From: Trichoplax adhaerens
Taxonomy: Eukaryota > Placozoa > Uniplacotomia > Trichoplacea > Trichoplacidae
Direction: 5' to 3'
Assembly: GCF_000150275.1 (NCBI RefSeq)
Contig: NW_002060944.1
Coordinates: 9,565,266 to 9,629,265, forward strand
Length of the DNA stretch: 64,000 nt
Both the position numbers and the translations under genes were made by a program. The notes beneath the pieces were generated by a model. It did no database searches and was not told where the DNA came from. It was given only the letters and a program-made list of their open reading frames with translations. Every line of letters begins with the position of its first letter. Position 1 is the stretch's first letter. Below, one piece after another: positions 61,702-64,000 of this stretch.

Positions 61702-63854
61702 ATGTCGAAAGTTATTCCTTCCGTTTTGCTCATCGCCTGCGTCCTACTGGCTTTCTTTCATTCTATTGAAATGTAATTAAGGCTAAGGCTAGAATTATCA
61801 AGTTAAATTTTGTTTTGCAAGTGGATTAACATAATCGACAAATTTCAACTGCTTCTCCGATTTTTTAATTTCATCTCACGTTTATATTTTCTGTTCTACA
61901 CTAGGAATCCTCTCAGGTAAAATATGAAATATCATATAATAAAAGAACTTAACAGAAAATTCTAAGTCATGAACATCTTTCTTCTTTGCTTCAATTCATT
62001 TGATTTTTGCTGTCATCTAACTGTCGGAACATGTATCTGTAGCCTTAATGAAAACGAGATGTGAGTTGTAGTTGTAAGGGTACTATAACTATCTTTTTCA
62101 GTGCAGTAACAAATAAACATTTACATTTGTACAGCGTTATTAATGTCCTTTTCCTCTTTTCTGTAATATCTTTCATGACACTCTTACTACTGTCACTACT
62201 TGGCTTTTCACTGCAGAAGGGAACTATAGTAAGTTAAGCCAGTTTGATCAACTATAGATAGTGTGGTGCCTACATCGACTATAATGCACGTAGCTATGTA
62301 ATCCAAATTGATATAAATGTTGAAAAATGACCACTCCCTCTGTTTCTGTCTGTATATTCCATTTATTCTCTTGGGACTCTACACGAAATAACACAATTAT
62401 TATAGCGAAGAGTAAGATTAAAATTATGTTTACTAGTATTAATCTCATATTCCGGCTAAATTTCAACTAATAATACAAATAATTTCTAATATTCTATGCA
62501 TGGACCTGTTCGTGAAATTTAGATTTTCGGACAAAAGAAGAAGACCCACCAAGTACGATTTGAATAAATTCTGAGATATAAAACTTAATGTATAAATAAT
62601 TATAGTAAATGATTATCTAATATTTTTACAGGACATGGTAAGTAGCTCTTCAGGATTCCTTTGATTAATACATTGGTGAAAAAGGTCTTAACTCATTCTA
62701 CTTGTCTTTACCAGTTACGATGGCCCATATTGCCTCGTGAAGTACGGAAAATCAGAGTTCTGCTTATAATACTTTGCTATATCGATATCAAATTTTTCTT
62801 ACTATAAAAATAAGTAGCAAGAGTATATTGCAAGAAAATTGCGTACGAGACAATATTTGAAGATGTTTAACGATTGAAATTTTCATGAAAGCATCATAGC
62901 TTGATAATAAAATTAATTCATGCCTGAATACAGTGTTTTGTCATTACAGTACAAAACTATTATCAATTCAATTTGTTTTAGCATATATAGCATATGAAGA
63001 TAACAACGTGTATGTTCATTTTTTTTTTATTTCTACTATAATTATCTACTGACTTATTACTGCAATGATCTGATAAATCCTTATTAAGTTGAAATTTATT
63101 TTTAGTAGTACCTGTAACGTAGAGCAAAAATAACCTCTAATTTTAGCAATGTGTACATAAATTTAAGTTTCCGATAGAGTAATAATTATATATTTTCTTT
63201 TCTTTTATATGCTATTGCTACAATTGGGTATTAAATATAATCCGAAAACAAATACATTCTCAAATTGACAAACAGATCCAGTAGAAATTGGTAAGTATGA
63301 TTGCTGTGTCTCATACAGTATACCTTGCTTCTAGTTACAATAATCTAATGAATTATCACTAAAGTAATCACATTTTAAATTATCTATCTACCGAGAGAAA
63401 TTAATCGATAAATTTCATTACATATGTAGTATTATCTTTGCAAGATATCTGACTAAAAATGATTGAATTTAATGTCTGATTGAAAGTTTAATTTTAATTG
63501 CCCTTAAATATATCTTATGTTAAATGGTAAACATGATTCTAATTAAATGTTTATAAATTGAAACCAAAATTATAAGCTACTGTTAACACTAATAATGAAA
63601 CTTATATTTTACTCCTATTCCATATCTTAATAAAAACGAATAATACCAAAGCTGGTAAGATAAATTTTACATACTTACATCCTGCTATTATTCAAAATAT
63701 TTGATTCAATTTATTATAGTCATTTATGGTAAAATTTTAAGACTCGCCATATTATACTATAAATATTTAATGCTTTACAATTGTCTTATATGAAATTATG
63801 GAATGTTATCCTGTCGATACCAATTATATTTTATTTATTCCACCGTAGCTTCGG
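61702..63854 (+). CDS. candidate secreted micro-exon gene (partial, may continue)
   Basis: Exon 1 (61702-61772) encodes a signal peptide, MSKVIPSVLLIACVLLAFF then HSIE, ending phase 2. Tiny candidate exons follow, each between a pyrimidine tract plus AG and a GTAAG-like donor: 61905-61916 (12 nt), 62043-62060 (18), 62217-62228 (12), 62632-62637 (6), 62715-62741 (27, or to the TAA at 62769), 63282-63290 (9) and 63849-63854 (6). All are multiples of three and continue phase 2. The exon at 62715 reads YDGPYCLVKYGKSEFCL and stop if not spliced. Joining 62217-62228 directly to 62632-62637 creates TAG, so those two would be alternatives; skipping the first yields a Cys at the junction with 62715. 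A signal peptide plus symmetric microexons recalls schistosome MEG genes by architecture only. Single microexons this short are weak evidence; the series with uniform phase is what persuades me. Confidence 0.45.
62248..62466 (-). CDS. open frame with an N-terminal membrane anchor, uncertain
   Basis: 72 codons on the minus strand, beginning MKFSRNMRLILVNIILILLF, with one hydrophobic helix (residues 8-26) then a polar stretch, the look of a type II anchor. It lies within an intron of the plus-strand micro-exon gene, no downstream exon on the minus strand was found, and AT-rich DNA easily gives such hydrophobic frames. Low confidence. Confidence 0.2.
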   Translation of the reverse strand: MKFSRNMRLILVNIILILLFAIIIVLFRVESQENKWNIQTETEGVVIFQHLYQFGLHSYVHYSRCRHHTIYS

Positions 63855-64000
63855 GTAAGTATATTAATGATTATGTTTCACGTGTAATTTCATTCTTTAA
63901 GCTATAAAAACAACATTATTTATTAAGAATTAAACTGCAGTCGAAGAGTTTGAAATATGCAAGTATGCATATAATGCTTTGGGTTAGCGCACCTAAACTG

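Noticed and set aside
63652-63654. Three-base CTG candidate microexon before GTAAGA
   Set aside because: The acceptor side lacks a pyrimidine tract; too short to support.
1-64000. tRNA, rRNA or other structured RNA genes
   Set aside because: No cloverleaf-like or conserved RNA motifs noticed; a covariance-model scan would be needed to exclude small ones.

Overview
This is a eukaryotic, very AT-rich and intron-rich window with short spliceosomal introns. The multi-exon genes are animal-type: an IQCK-like IQ-motif protein, a TMEM104-like membrane protein, a relaxin-receptor/LGR-like LRR-GPCR and a Brambleberry/GEX1/Kar5-type nuclear-fusion protein. An early-branching animal, with Placozoa (Trichoplax-like) my best guess, fits the gene content, the base composition and the compact introns. 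The species is an inference. All exon models were built by hand from splice signals, reading phase and remembered family sequence. No search was run.

Layout. 1-7.3 kb, minus strand: a single-exon endonuclease/exonuclease/phosphatase (EEP) protein (943-1584), an inverted repeat, a 163-bp satellite array (2110-3270), and a four-exon karyogamy-type gene (4730-7318). 7.3-19.2 kb: a duplicated 460-bp segment, the seven-exon IQCK-like gene (9094-10975, plus), then gene-poor sequence with decayed repeats and a solo LTR with a perfect 5-bp target-site duplication.

19.3-48.0 kb, plus strand: one huge LRR-GPCR locus. It has a cysteine-rich LRRNT exon, 65 small LRR exons (mostly 72 or 75 nt, every one phase 2 at both ends), and a 997-nt exon carrying the hinge and the complete seven-helix domain. 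Exons 20369-29229 alternate between two LRR types, which points to amplification of an exon pair. The introns hold several solo LTRs, one LTR nested in another, and a foldback element split by an LTR that contains a 50-N assembly gap.

48-56 kb, minus strand: a ten-exon TMEM104-like gene (50128-55615). 56-61.5 kb: a 508-bp tandem duplication, a TACAGTAC-rich tract, a broken Ser/Thr-rich coding remnant and a second copy of the 14.7-kb dispersed repeat. 61.58 kb to the end: a TATA box, a signal-peptide exon and a chain of 6-27-nt candidate microexons, all symmetric in phase 2, looking like a secreted micro-exon gene that may run past the window.

The genes do not form an operon or an obvious pathway. 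The two standout loci are the giant LRR receptor and the micro-exon gene. Both consist of in-frame cassette exons of a single phase, so both could produce many isoforms by exon skipping.
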